Positions 58,101 through 64,000 of a stretch of 64,000 nucleotides of DNA are shown here, one piece after another. Position 1 is the first letter of the stretch. The number at the start of each line of letters is the position of its first letter. The notes beneath the pieces were generated by a model, which did not search any database, was not told the DNA's origin, and was given only the letters and a program-made list of their open reading frames with translations. Origin of the DNA: Planctomycetota bacterium (GTDB taxonomy: Bacteria; Planctomycetota; Phycisphaerae; UBA1845); NCBI GenBank assembly GCA_016208685.1, contig JACQXM010000025.1, forward strand, positions 62,001 to 126,000. The letters are read 5' to 3'. The position numbers and the translations under genes were made by a program.

Positions 58101-59553
58101 CCTGAAGCAGCAGGGCGCTGATGCCGGCCACCGCCGGTGACGCCATCGACGTTCCCGACGCCGACGCATAACTTCCGCCGGGAATGCAGGACGTAACCCC
58201 CACACCCGGAGCGCTGAGGTCGGGCTTGAGCCGTCCGTCGTCCGTGGGTCCCCAGCTCGTGAAGGTGCTTACGGTTTCGTTATCCTCCAGCGCGCCGACG
58301 GTGATGTGGTTCTTGGCGCAAGCCGGTGGCGCCGTGGAATGGTATCCCTCCGGCGTGTGAACTCCCTCCGTCCGACAGCGGCTACAGCTTCGTTCGTTGC
58401 CGTTCGCCCAGACCACGCGAAAGGGAGTTCCCAGGCTGCCGCGGACGATGGCGTCAATCATCTGATCCGTCACCCCGTAGTCACCGGTAATGGCGCAGGG
58501 AAAGCCGTTGGCGCAGGTGTTGGTGCCGATGGAGTTGTTGGAGAGATCCGCATTATACACATTGATTGCTTCGTTGTAGTCCGACTCGAGGTCGCCGGGG
58601 TTGGTGTAAAGAAAGATGCCGCTTCCGTCGTAGTCGAAGCCGTAGGACTGAATGGTCACCCCCGGAGCCATGCCGCGCAGGGAGCCGCCGCTCGCCGCCC
58701 CGTTGCCGCCCACGGTGCACGAGACGTGGGTGGCGTGGTCGCTCAACCCTGACAGGTCGCGCGCGGTCAGGCGGCCGGAAAAGTCGGGATGCGAGGCATC
58801 GGCATAGCCGCCGTCGAACACAAGCACGTTGACGCCCGACCCGCTCAGCCCGTAGGGCGGCGCCTGCACGACTTCGGCCTGGGTCACGGCCCGCGTAATG
58901 TTGTTGATTTCGATAATGGGCGGAAGGGGCGGTTCGATCCACTGCACGGCGTCGTCATTGGCCAGCGTCTGGACGTTCGCCACCGGCAGCGTCACCACAA
59001 GGGTGTTGACGCTCTCCAGGCTCGAGAGGACCACGCCCCCGCGGGCCTCGACGAGGGCCCGGGCATCGTGGGCGAGGGGAACATCACGATGAAACACCAC
59101 GTAGAGGCCCACGAGGGGGTTCCCATTGTTCTCGTCCAGAATGGGAGGGGAAACGCCGCTCGCCGGGGTCAGGTGTGGATGGACCTTCCACGCCGCCTCA
59201 ATCCTCTGCACGCCGACGAGCGATGGAACCTGCGACACCGCGTCGGCGTTAAACACCGGCAGCGAGATGGAAGCGAAGAAGGCATTGCTACCCAGGTAAC
59301 CGAGCAGCCGCAGCCCCGCGGCGTCCAGCGAAGCCCGGAGCGCGTCGTCAACCGGGTCGCTGAATTGGACGACCAGGTGTTGCCCCTGATCCTGTTCCTG
59401 GAAGACCTGCAAGATCTCGCGGATCTCGCCCGCGGATCGCAAGGGAACCGTGGCCGACCCGGACCGCCAGAAGATCGGCTCTGTGCCCTCCGCACGCAGG
59501 CCGCTGAGGGCAGCAACGACGAATACAACGACCGCGGAGAAACCACGTTGCAC
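52108..59553 (-). CDS. giant secreted subtilase with multi-domain repeat array and IPTL-type tail
   Basis: About 2,481 residues. GTG at 59553 starts a good signal peptide (FSAVVVFVVAALSGL); the frame also opens 24 codons earlier at 59625. A subtilisin-type S8 domain follows, with Asp247 in VLVFDGGYADA, His273 in DHATHVSC and Ser469 in ASGTSMASPAVAG. The Asp and His motifs deviate from the usual DTG and HGTH. From about residue 665 to 2375 runs an array of Cys/Asp-rich repeats (DCNGNGVPDDCDIAGG, DCQPNGVPDECEPDCN). It is interrupted by three copies of one ~120-residue beta module (SSGSLSPIDSANPQSYTLV), two of another (ADSFTTAPVDPSRWC…WFVDDVAL) and one NGGFETGDFTGW module. TSP3-like repeats and IPAVSSWGMAILGLSLLC, an IPTL-CTERM-like sorting tail, end the chain. 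It probably sits on or outside the cell surface, with the repeats binding calcium. Confidence 0.88.
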   Translation of the reverse strand: MQRGFSAVVVFVVAALSGLRAEGTEPIFWRSGSATVPLRSAGEIREILQVFQEQDQGQHLVVQFSDPVDDALRASLDAAGLRLLGYLGSNAFFASISLPVFNADAVSQVPSLVGVQRIEAAWKVHPHLTPASGVSPPILDENNGNPLVGLYVVFHRDVPLAHDARALVEARGGVVLSSLESVNTLVVTLPVANVQTLANDDAVQWIEPPLPPIIEINNITRAVTQAEVVQAPPYGLSGSGVNVLVFDGGYADASHPDFSGRLTARDLSGLSDHATHVSCTVGGNGAASGGSLRGMAPGVTIQSYGFDYDGSGIFLYTNPGDLESDYNEAINVYNADLSNNSIGTNTCANGFPCAITGDYGVTDQMIDAIVRGSLGTPFRVVWANGNERSCSRCRTEGVHTPEGYHSTAPPACAKNHITVGALEDNETVSTFTSWGPTDDGRLKPDLSAPGVGVTSCIPGGSYASASGTSMASPAVAGISALLLQDYRAQFPARPDPRNSTLKILLAHTALDIENPGPDFKTGYGSVKIQQAIDFMRGNAGRNFLEGSVSQGEAVVLAVRVNPGDTMLKVTLAWDDFPGTLNVSQALINDLDLRVFDPGTTRHFPWTLNPAAPAAPAVRTQADHVNNIEQVVVSAPMPGLWLVEVHGFNVPEGPVVFSLAASPLLTSDCDGNGVPDDQQILADPSLDCSGNGVLDSCEPDCDGDGLANSCEILAGALDCNGNGAPDDCDISGGSIPDCQPNGVPDDCEADCNNNNIPDDCDIAGGTSPDCEPNGVPDECEPDCNHNAVPDGCDILSGGSTDCQPNGVPDECELSLTPLADSFTTAPVDPSRWCAATGVMVDGLGLGEPSPPNSVRFNGPAVLESCVLDLSAAPSATLRYWFEQTGGGESPDPGDDLFAEYLSSNNTWVPLAQHLGSGPNMAAFQEQVAALPADGLHAGLKIRFRATGDAGFDDWFVDDVALTTTGADCNSTGVPDTCDIADGTSQDCGGNGIPDECEPDCNQNGTADDCDIVGGSSSDCQPNGIPDDCEPDCNGNGVADECDLSAGTDQDCNSNDIPDACDIAGGGSLDCQPNGIPDECELPSSILVNGGFETGDFTGWSQVNIGSGGIAINDGTLDPDGPDGPLPPCFGSFASVTFQTGPGTHSLYQQVTIPPSTSSAVLTWTDRIRNHADSYADPDQEFRVEVWDTNNLLLAELFSTAPGFPLLNSCVTRSADVSAYIGQTVRVAFTQQDSLWYFNVHLDDVALAIDTATGDTDCNGNRVPDQCDIAGGTSADCQPDGVPDECQPDCNQNGIADGCDIAGGTSTDCEPNGIPDECEVDCNGNGVSDACDIAGGGSQDCQADGVPDECQLLGTFTRSSGSLSPIDSANPQSYTLVSPPPASSDVTLAFTAVADLDASTEYIDVDINGTFVGRIFEIGASQCPPVPNSAGILVPAAVYNAAVGGGNATIRMVASAAVTPGICTIPFITASVSYAAGGDCNGNAVPDSCDIASGSSPDCEPDGVPDDCEPDCNANGVADACDIAGGSIPDCQPNGIPDDCEPDCNGNGVSDSCDLSGGTSQDCNHNDVPDECDIAGGASSDCEPNGVPDECEADCNGNGVSDGCDIAGGASADCQGDGVPDECQLIGTFTRSSGTLSPVDSASPRSYVLLAPPPADSDVTLAFTASADLDSSTEYIDVDLNGTAVGRIFQTGAAQCPAVPNTATLVVPRTAYNALLAGGDVTVRMVASAPVTPGICVAPFITVTISYSAGRDCNGNSVPDTCDIASGSSSDCQPNDIPDECEPDCNNNGSADDCDIAGGSSLDCQPNGLPDECEPDCNGNGAPDDCDLAGGGLDCNNNGVVDECDIAAGTSADCEPNGVPDECDPDCNHNGTPDGCDLIAGTSEDCQPNGVPDECEVPAIALADSFATTTIDPARWCFVNGVVVDALGLSEPSPPYSLRLNGSDRIESCNLGVTLGSGATLRYWFERTGGGDPPDPGKDLLVEYLSSAGTWVMLAQHLGGEPNMIAYQQRVLALAPAAVHAGLRFRFRSTGDPGYDDWFVDDIEFTAGGADCNATGVPDECDIAAGTSQDCQGDLIPDECQLIGDFSVASGFLSPIDAAHPQSFTLVAPRPPLSDVTLMFTASADLDSFNEYVDVDLNGTFVGRVFQIGAGQCTMTPSGASLIVPAAIFRAAVGAGDATLRMTASSSVTPGVCTPSMIAVTVSYEAGGDCNNNAVPDSCDIASGGSFDCQPNGLPDECEPDCNGNGVADDCDIAGGTSADCQNNGIPDDCEPDCNANSVADDCDIAGGTSDDCQANGIPDECEPDCNANSVADDCDIAGGSSIDCESNGIPDECETDCNVNGISDSCDLAGGSSADCNASGVPDECEPDTDQDGAIDDCDVCPLDLHDDGDGDGACDSDEECPADPYKLTAGQCGCGVADVDSDADTVADCVDLCADADDRIFAPGCVEAIPAVSSWGMAILGLSLLCLIKLAYGRALGTRNA
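52350..57560 (-). repeat. coding repeat array: Asp/Cys-rich units with interspersed beta modules
   Basis: Dozens of ~60-75 bp units encode D-C-N/Q-x-N-G-x-P-D-(D/E)-C-(D/E). Adjacent units share long DNA-level identity (for example GATGTCGCAGTCGTCGGC and GCCGTTGGGCTGGCA). Larger interspersed modules also recur: three related blocks near 52945-53325, 54310-54690 and 55130-55510, and two near 53410-53870 and 56655-57120. This arrangement favours unequal recombination and copy-number change. Confidence 0.85.
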
Positions 59554-60406
59554 TTCATCCCGGACTCTCACGGAATCCCTCCATTCAGCACGTTTGTCAG
59601 ACACGAATTCAGCGTTGCTGCGCAACTTGGCTTCTGGGCGAAGTGCATTCTATCGGGTTCCCCAGGGGGATTGCAAGTGGCGGCGCAGAATTATGCTCTC
59701 GTTCACAGGCCGTGCTGCTATGCCACGAGGGTCAGGCGGAATTCCTTTCCAGGGTTCCACTCGGGGGTTGAAGCTTCGGGTCCTGGTCCCCTTCCAACCG
59801 GATAACCCACCCGGATGTAGCGATGGGTTGACGGCGCACCGTTTCACGCAGGCCTGGTATCGGGGTGGCGAGCCGGGCCACCGCACAGCGATACGCGCTT
59901 TCGGGCGGCAAGTAGCTTCGCAGGGCCTTCGTGCCGGTCGACGTGCGCTTCCCACGGGCGACCGGCCGACGCGTTCCTGTCAAGGTGTTCGAGCCGGGCA
60001 GAGAGAAGCGTCTCGCGGAACGTGGCCGCGCGGGCCGCGACCGCGCGCTGGCGCTCCTGCGATCGGTCGCGGATCGGTTGGACGAATGCGACCTCGCGGG
60101 CCGCGCGCTCCCGTTCCCGGCCTCGCGAGGAGCGATGGCATGGTACACTTGTGGCGGGGCCGCTGGTCCGGCACACCTGGGTTCCGCGTCCGGCGAGGCG
60201 TGCACCGAAGCGCTTGAATCCCCCGGCGCCCCTTGGCCGTGCGATCCATCGGGGTAGAATGCCGCAGCCGACGACCCGCCTGATCGCCCGCCCGCGCTAG
60301 GCTGAAACCACCGCGTGGGCCGGGGGCGGCGAACGGCCTGGCGTTGCGACTACCGGGCTTCGGGTAGGGCAAGCCGCCCGGCCTCAGTTGGGCAAAAACC
60401 GCGTTT
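59554..60406. other. 853-bp intergenic region before tRNA-Gly
   Basis: Short Arg/Pro-rich frames on both strands show no recognised domain. A candidate promoter is noted at 60233-60260. Nothing else can be supported. Confidence 0.45.
60233..60260 (+). promoter_or_regulatory. candidate promoter upstream of tRNA-Gly
   Basis: TAGAAT at 60255-60260 (5 of 6) lies 16 bp after TTGGCC at 60233-60238 (4 of 6). It is ~145 bp upstream of the tRNA, so it may serve a longer precursor. Confidence 0.25.
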
Positions 60407-60478
60407 GCGGGCGTAGCTCAATGGTAGAGCATCAGCCTTCCAAGCTGAATGTTGCGCGTTCGAGTCGCGTCGCCCGCT
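60407..60478 (+). tRNA. tRNA-Gly, anticodon TCC
   Basis: Acceptor GCGGGCG/CGCCCGC, D arm GCTC/GAGC with loop AATGGTA, anticodon stem TCAGC/GCTGA around CTTCCAA (anticodon TCC at 60439-60441), and T arm GCGCG-TTCGAGT-CGCGT with one G-T pair. The discriminator is T and CCA is not encoded. It reads GGA and GGG glycine codons. Confidence 0.95.
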
Positions 60479-60761
60479 GTTGGGAATCACCTTGAACCGT
60501 AGCGAGAGACCCTGCATTTACAGGGGTTTCCACACACGCTGCCGGACGTGTGGCACTCCCCGGCGCTGCGCTGGCAACTGAATTCGAACCCGCGTGCGCG
60601 GTGCGGCGCCGCGGTTCCAGCGCCGCGACCGGTCACCGGCGCGTGGGTGCAGGGCTCCCGACCGGCGGGAGTTCCCGGCAGCAAGGGGCCGGCGGACGGC
60701 GGATCGAGCGCGGCGCGGGCGAGGGTGTTGGCGCCGCCTCCCCCGCCCTGGTGTTCGTTCC

Positions 60762-62669
60762 ATGAACGACGCAACGTTACGCAAACTGGAGTTCGACGAA
60801 ATCCGCGAGGTGCTGGCCGGGCAGTGCGCGACGGCCCTGGGCCAGCGTCTGGCGCGGAGCCTCAAGCCCACGGCCAACGCGGAGCTCGTGCGCCTCTGGC
60901 TGGGACAGGTGCGGGAGCTGGCTGAACTGGCGGAGGAGGCCGGGCTGCCGCCCCTGGGCGGCGTGCATGACGTGCGCACGGAGGTGCGCGCCTCATCGTT
61001 TCCCACCCCTCTGGAGGCGGATGCCCTGGCGCGGGTGGCCGAGACGCTTGCCGCCACGGGTCCGCTGCGCAAGTGGATTGACGCGCTCGGCGATCGGGCT
61101 CCGGCGCTGCGCGCCATCGGGGAGCGCGTCGCCGATCTGACGCCCATCGCCGCGGTCATCAACGAGGCCATCGACACGCGCGGGCAGGTGCGCGACTACG
61201 CCACGCCCAAGCTGGCCTCCATCCGCTCCGCCATTGAAAGCGCCCGCGGACGGGTCAAGATCGTGTTCGATCGCATCCTGCGCCAGACGAGCCTGACGCG
61301 CATGCTGCAATACGCCGGGGCGACGTTCCACGACGACCGCATGGTGCTGCCCCTGAAGGCGGAACATCGCGGGCGCATTCCGGGGATCATCCACCGGAGC
61401 TCCGATTCCGGTTCCACGCTCTTCGTGGAACCGGCGGAGTCCGTGGAACTCAACAACAGCATCGTGCGGTTGCGCGACGAGGAAAGCAAGGAAATCACTC
61501 ACATCCTGCGCGGTCTGACGCAGCGGGTGCAGCTCAACGCGGAGTCGATCCTGGCCACCCTGCGCGGCATGGGCGTGCTGGACCTGATCGCGGCCAAGTG
61601 CCGCTACGCCAAGTCGCGTCGCTGCACGTGCGCGGTGGTCAGCGACGACGGCGTGCTGGCGCTGCACGAAGGCCGGCACCCGGTGTTGCTGGAGCTCTTC
61701 GCCCGACAGGCGGAAGGAGGCGGTGCCCCGCGCCAGGTGGTACCCATCGACATCCGCCTGGGCGAGGACTTCGACGTTCTGGTGGTCACCGGCCCCAATA
61801 CCGGGGGAAAGACGGTGGCCATCAAGACCGTGGGGCTGCTGGCTGCGATGACACAGTGTGGCATTCCCATTCCCGCGGGCGAGGGCTCGACGGTGCCGGT
61901 CTACGACGCCATTCACATCGACGTGGGCGACGAGCAGAGCCTGCAACAGTCTCTCAGCACCTTCAGTTCGCATCTGTCGAACCTGCTGCACCTGCTCGGG
62001 CACAGCGGACCCAGGTCGCTGGTGCTCATCGACGAGCTGGGGGCGGGCACGGACCCCGACGAAGGCGCGGCGATCGGCCGGGCGGTGCTGGATGAGCTTC
62101 TGCGCCTGGGGGCCAAGGCCGTGGTCACCACGCATCTGTCGGCGCTGAAGGCCGTCGCCTTCACCACGCCGCGGGTGGACAACGCCGCGGTGGAATTCGA
62201 CGTGGAAACGCTCAAGCCCACATACCGCGTGCGGTTGGGGGAACCCGGCAACAGCAACGCCCTGGTCATCGCCAAGCGGCTGGGCATGCCGGCGCGGCTG
62301 GTGAAGCTGGCCAAAGATCACTTCGACGATCGTACCCGGGCGCTGAACCGCGCCATCGCGGGCACGCTGGAATCGCGGCGCGAGGCGGAGGAGGCGCGCA
62401 AGAGCGCCCGTGAGGCGGCGCTCGAGGCCCAGCGCCGCGCCGAACAATACGAGAAGCAACGCGCCGACATGGCCCGCAGCCAGGAGGCCTTTGAACGCTG
62501 GACCGAGTGGGTCAACGCCCTTCAGCCGGGCGACGAAGTTGTGGTCAAATCCCTGCGGCGCCCGGCCAGGGTGGTCCGCATGCAGCTTCACAAGCAGATG
62601 GCGCTGGTGTCCACCGGCCGTATCGACATCGAAGTGCCGCTGCGTGACATCGACATTCCGGCGGCGTGA
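60762..62669 (+). CDS. mutS2: MutS2-type ATPase lacking the C-terminal Smr domain
   Basis: A 635-residue protein. The N-terminal clamp/lever part (MNDATLRKLEFDEIREVLAG…) precedes the MutS-type ATPase with Walker A GPNTGGKT (344-351), the signal region QQSLSTFSSHLSNLLHLL, Walker B LVLIDELGAGTDPDEG (~420) and VVTTHLSALKAVAF. A coiled coil (~515-570) and a KOW-like strand segment (LQPGDEVVVKSLRRPARVVR) follow, and the protein ends there. Typical MutS2 is about 780 residues and carries an Smr nuclease domain at the C-terminus; it is absent here. MutS2 acts on recombination intermediates or collided ribosomes (RqcU), and without Smr any nuclease step needs a partner. The start at 60762 fits the family N-terminus. 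Confidence 0.92.
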   Translation: MNDATLRKLEFDEIREVLAGQCATALGQRLARSLKPTANAELVRLWLGQVRELAELAEEAGLPPLGGVHDVRTEVRASSFPTPLEADALARVAETLAATGPLRKWIDALGDRAPALRAIGERVADLTPIAAVINEAIDTRGQVRDYATPKLASIRSAIESARGRVKIVFDRILRQTSLTRMLQYAGATFHDDRMVLPLKAEHRGRIPGIIHRSSDSGSTLFVEPAESVELNNSIVRLRDEESKEITHILRGLTQRVQLNAESILATLRGMGVLDLIAAKCRYAKSRRCTCAVVSDDGVLALHEGRHPVLLELFARQAEGGGAPRQVVPIDIRLGEDFDVLVVTGPNTGGKTVAIKTVGLLAAMTQCGIPIPAGEGSTVPVYDAIHIDVGDEQSLQQSLSTFSSHLSNLLHLLGHSGPRSLVLIDELGAGTDPDEGAAIGRAVLDELLRLGAKAVVTTHLSALKAVAFTTPRVDNAAVEFDVETLKPTYRVRLGEPGNSNALVIAKRLGMPARLVKLAKDHFDDRTRALNRAIAGTLESRREAEEARKSAREAALEAQRRAEQYEKQRADMARSQEAFERWTEWVNALQPGDEVVVKSLRRPARVVRMQLHKQMALVSTGRIDIEVPLRDIDIPAA

Positions 62670-62692
62670 GCGGCACGGGTCCGCCGTGCTGC
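62670..62692. terminator. candidate hairpin between convergent mutS2 and pyrH
   Basis: GCGGCACGG-GTCCG-CCGTGCTGC forms a 9-bp stem with one G-T pair right after the mutS2 stop. It has no T-run, so it is only a weak candidate. Confidence 0.35.
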
Positions 62693-62733
62693 CGGGAGGC
62701 CACAGCCCCGCAGACCTGGCTCCGAACGGAGCG

Positions 62734-63456
62734 TCAATCCGCACCGATGACCGTGCCGATTCCCTCGCCGAGCACCACGCCGCGCATGTTGCCCGGCCGG
62801 TTCAGGTCCAGCACCACGATGGGAACGGCGTTCCGCTGGCAGAGGTCCACGGCGCTGAGGTCCATGACCCGCAGCCGCTGATCGATGACTTCGTTGAAGT
62901 TGAGCCGCTCGATGCGCCGGGCCGAGGCGTCGGTGACCGGATCGGCGGTGTAAACGCCATCGACCTTGGTCGCCTTGAGCAGTACATCGGCATGGATCTC
63001 CGCGGCGCGCAACGCGGCGCCGGTGTCCGTGGTAACGAAGGGGTTGCCGGTGCCGGCGGCGAAGATGACCACGCGGCCCTTCTCCAGGTGGCGGATGGCG
63101 CGGCGGCGGATGAACTTCTCGCACACGCTCTCGATGGCCAGGGCGCTCTGCACGCGCGTGGGAACGCCCAGCGACTCCAGCGTATCCTGCACCGCCAGGG
63201 CGTTGATCACCGTGGCCAGCATGCCCATGTAGTGCCCGGTGGCTTCCTCGATGGGCGTTTGCTTGGCGATCGCCGATCCGCGAACGATGTTGCCGCCGCC
63301 CACCACGACACAGACTTGGACGCCGAGGTCGACCACCAGCTTGATCTCGGCCGCGATACGGCGAAGCTGGCCGCCGTCGATGCCCGTGGTGCCCGGCGTG
63401 CAGAGCCCTTCTCCGCTGATCTTGAGCAGTACCCGGCGATAACGCGGCGTGTTCAT
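62734..63456 (-). CDS. pyrH: UMP kinase
   Basis: A 240-residue amino-acid-kinase-fold enzyme that phosphorylates UMP to UDP. It has VLLKISGEGL at the N-terminus, VVVGGGNIVRG, GHYMGMLATVINALAVQD, the TGNPFVTTDTGAALRAAEI segment for UMP and VDGVYTADP. ATG at 63456 (MNTPRYRRVLLKISGE) fits family length. It lies after tsf, with an intrinsic terminator between them, the usual rpsB-tsf-pyrH order. Confidence 0.95.
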   Translation of the reverse strand: MNTPRYRRVLLKISGEGLCTPGTTGIDGGQLRRIAAEIKLVVDLGVQVCVVVGGGNIVRGSAIAKQTPIEEATGHYMGMLATVINALAVQDTLESLGVPTRVQSALAIESVCEKFIRRRAIRHLEKGRVVIFAAGTGNPFVTTDTGAALRAAEIHADVLLKATKVDGVYTADPVTDASARRIERLNFNEVIDQRLRVMDLSAVDLCQRNAVPIVVLDLNRPGNMRGVVLGEGIGTVIGAD

Positions 63457-63462
63457 GGCATG

Positions 63463-63483
63463 AAAAAGGGGGCTTTCGCCCCC
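63463..63483 (-). terminator. intrinsic terminator between tsf and pyrH
   Basis: On the minus strand GGGGGC-GAAA-GCCCCC followed by TTTTT: a six-pair GC stem with a GAAA tetraloop and a T-run. It lies 18 bp after the tsf stop and seven bases before the pyrH start. It can end tsf transcripts or act as a partial attenuator. Confidence 0.8.
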
Positions 63484-63500
63484 CTCGATTCCGCGGGCGG

Positions 63501-64000
63501 TTACGCGCCCACTTTCATGATCACCATATCGGTCACCGTCTTGACCCCGGCGGCCTTCAGCACGTCGCCGACCTTGGCCTTGCCGTAGTCGTCGGTCTTG
63601 ACGTGGAATTGTTCGAGCAGCACGCGCTCGGCGTAGAAGGCGTTCACCTTGCCCTCGGCGATCTTGGCCACGATGCTCTCCGGCTTGCCCTCGGTCTTGG
63701 CGACGTCGATGGCGGCGGCCCGCACCTTCTCCACCTCTGCGGCGGGAACGCTGTTGCGGTCCACGGCGATGGGCATGGAGAACAGGGTGTGCATGCACAG
63801 GTCGGCCCCGATGTTCTTGTCGGACTTGGGCGCCGCATCGAGGGCCAGGAGCACGCCGCTCTTGCCGTCATGGTGCACGTAAGAGGTCAGGTAATTGCCC
63901 GTGACGCGGCGGCACTGCGCCAGGTTCATCGACTCGCGCAGCCGGCCGAACACGTCGGTGAACATGTGGTCCATCTCGGCGTCACCGCGGACCGCTTGCG
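63501..64000 (-). CDS. tsf: elongation factor Ts, partial (5' end beyond window)
   Basis: The C-terminal ~166 residues of a translation factor that reloads EF-Tu with GTP. Family segments are GNYLTSYVHHDGKSGVLLALD (core dimer-like strand), the helix PAAEVEKVRAAAIDVAKTEG, KPESIVAKIAEGKVNAFYAERVLLEQ and the terminal TVTDMVIMKVGA strand. The frame stays open to the window edge (…QAVRGDAEMDHMF…), so the internal ATG at 63974 is not the true start. rpsB probably lies further upstream. Confidence 0.9.
   Translation of the reverse strand, partial: QAVRGDAEMDHMFTDVFGRLRESMNLAQCRRVTGNYLTSYVHHDGKSGVLLALDAAPKSDKNIGADLCMHTLFSMPIAVDRNSVPAAEVEKVRAAAIDVAKTEGKPESIVAKIAEGKVNAFYAERVLLEQFHVKTDDYGKAKVGDVLKAAGVKTVTDMVIMKVGA

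Noticed and set aside
59931-60257. 108-codon frame upstream of tRNA-Gly
   Set aside because: No ribosome-binding site, domain or signal; equally long frames exist on the other strand.
60993-62744. Minus-strand frame of ~580 codons opposite mutS2
   Set aside because: Antisense to a gene with intact Walker motifs; composition is typical of complementary-strand shadows.
63501-63974. Complete EF-Ts starting at the ATG at 63974
   Set aside because: The frame is open to the window edge and the N-terminal half of the family is missing, so this ATG is internal.

Overview
The window looks like a chromosomal segment of a GC-rich planctomycete, most likely of the class Phycisphaerae or a close relative. 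I infer this from PEP-CTERM-type and IPTL-type surface-sorting tails, a giant subtilase with DCNGNGVPDDCDI-type repeats, a sulfatase-like lipoprotein fused to TPRs, an enlarged ATP synthase alpha subunit, and several families of short dispersed repeats. No rRNA, phage, CRISPR array or complete transposase gene was seen.

Layout. 1-5 kb: queD, an MDR dehydrogenase, a small membrane protein, a membrane-tethered helix-turn-helix protein and an OmpA-like lipoprotein. 5.1-10 kb: tRNA-Ala, a Cys-rich lipoprotein, and a two-gene unit of a thioredoxin-like protein and a large hybrid histidine kinase. 10.5-17.1 kb: two tandem double-signal PEP-CTERM proteins, an ICMT-like methyltransferase, stem-loop repeats and a PPC/TSP3 repeat protein. 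17-27.4 kb (mostly minus): a spermidine-synthase-like membrane protein, a FliN-like protein, the lipid operon rpmF-plsX-fabH-fabD-fabG-acpP-fabF, a YbaK-type deacylase and nrdR. 27.7-39.2 kb: sulfatase-TPR lipoprotein, DUF4287 protein, RND/MMPL transporter, then murQ, a GHL10-type lipoprotein, a Tat-exported asparaginase-like protein and a small membrane protein, with short repeats in most gaps. 39.2-48 kb (minus): the whole F1Fo ATP synthase operon atpZ-atpI-atpB-atpE-atpF-atpH-atpA-atpG-[four-helix-bundle gene]-atpD-atpC. 48.3-50.8 kb: asd and folC. 52.1-59.6 kb: a subtilase-repeat protein of about 2,480 residues. 60.4-64 kb: tRNA-Gly, mutS2 without Smr, pyrH and partial tsf.

How the genes work together. 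The rpmF-to-fabF block couples ribosomal protein L32 to phospholipid and fatty-acid initiation and elongation. The atp block encodes a complete ATP synthase whose c subunit lacks the usual Na+ ligands, so I predict proton coupling. murQ, the GHL10-like lipoprotein and the asparaginase-like enzyme could form a cell-wall or glycan salvage neighbourhood.

The most unusual features are: (i) two adjacent genes with an internal PEP-CTERM sorting tail followed by a second export signal and a different module; (ii) several families of about 86-160 bp repeats with terminal inverted repeats, several starting exactly at the TAG stop codon of the preceding gene; (iii) a four-helix-bundle gene inserted inside the atp operon, whose flanking AT-rich inverted repeats supply both its ribosome-binding site and its stop codon, plus gene-less copies of that repeat elsewhere; and (iv) unusual variants of known proteins (AtpA insertion, MutS2 without Smr, divergent active-site motifs). 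All calls come from reading the sequence only; no database search was run.
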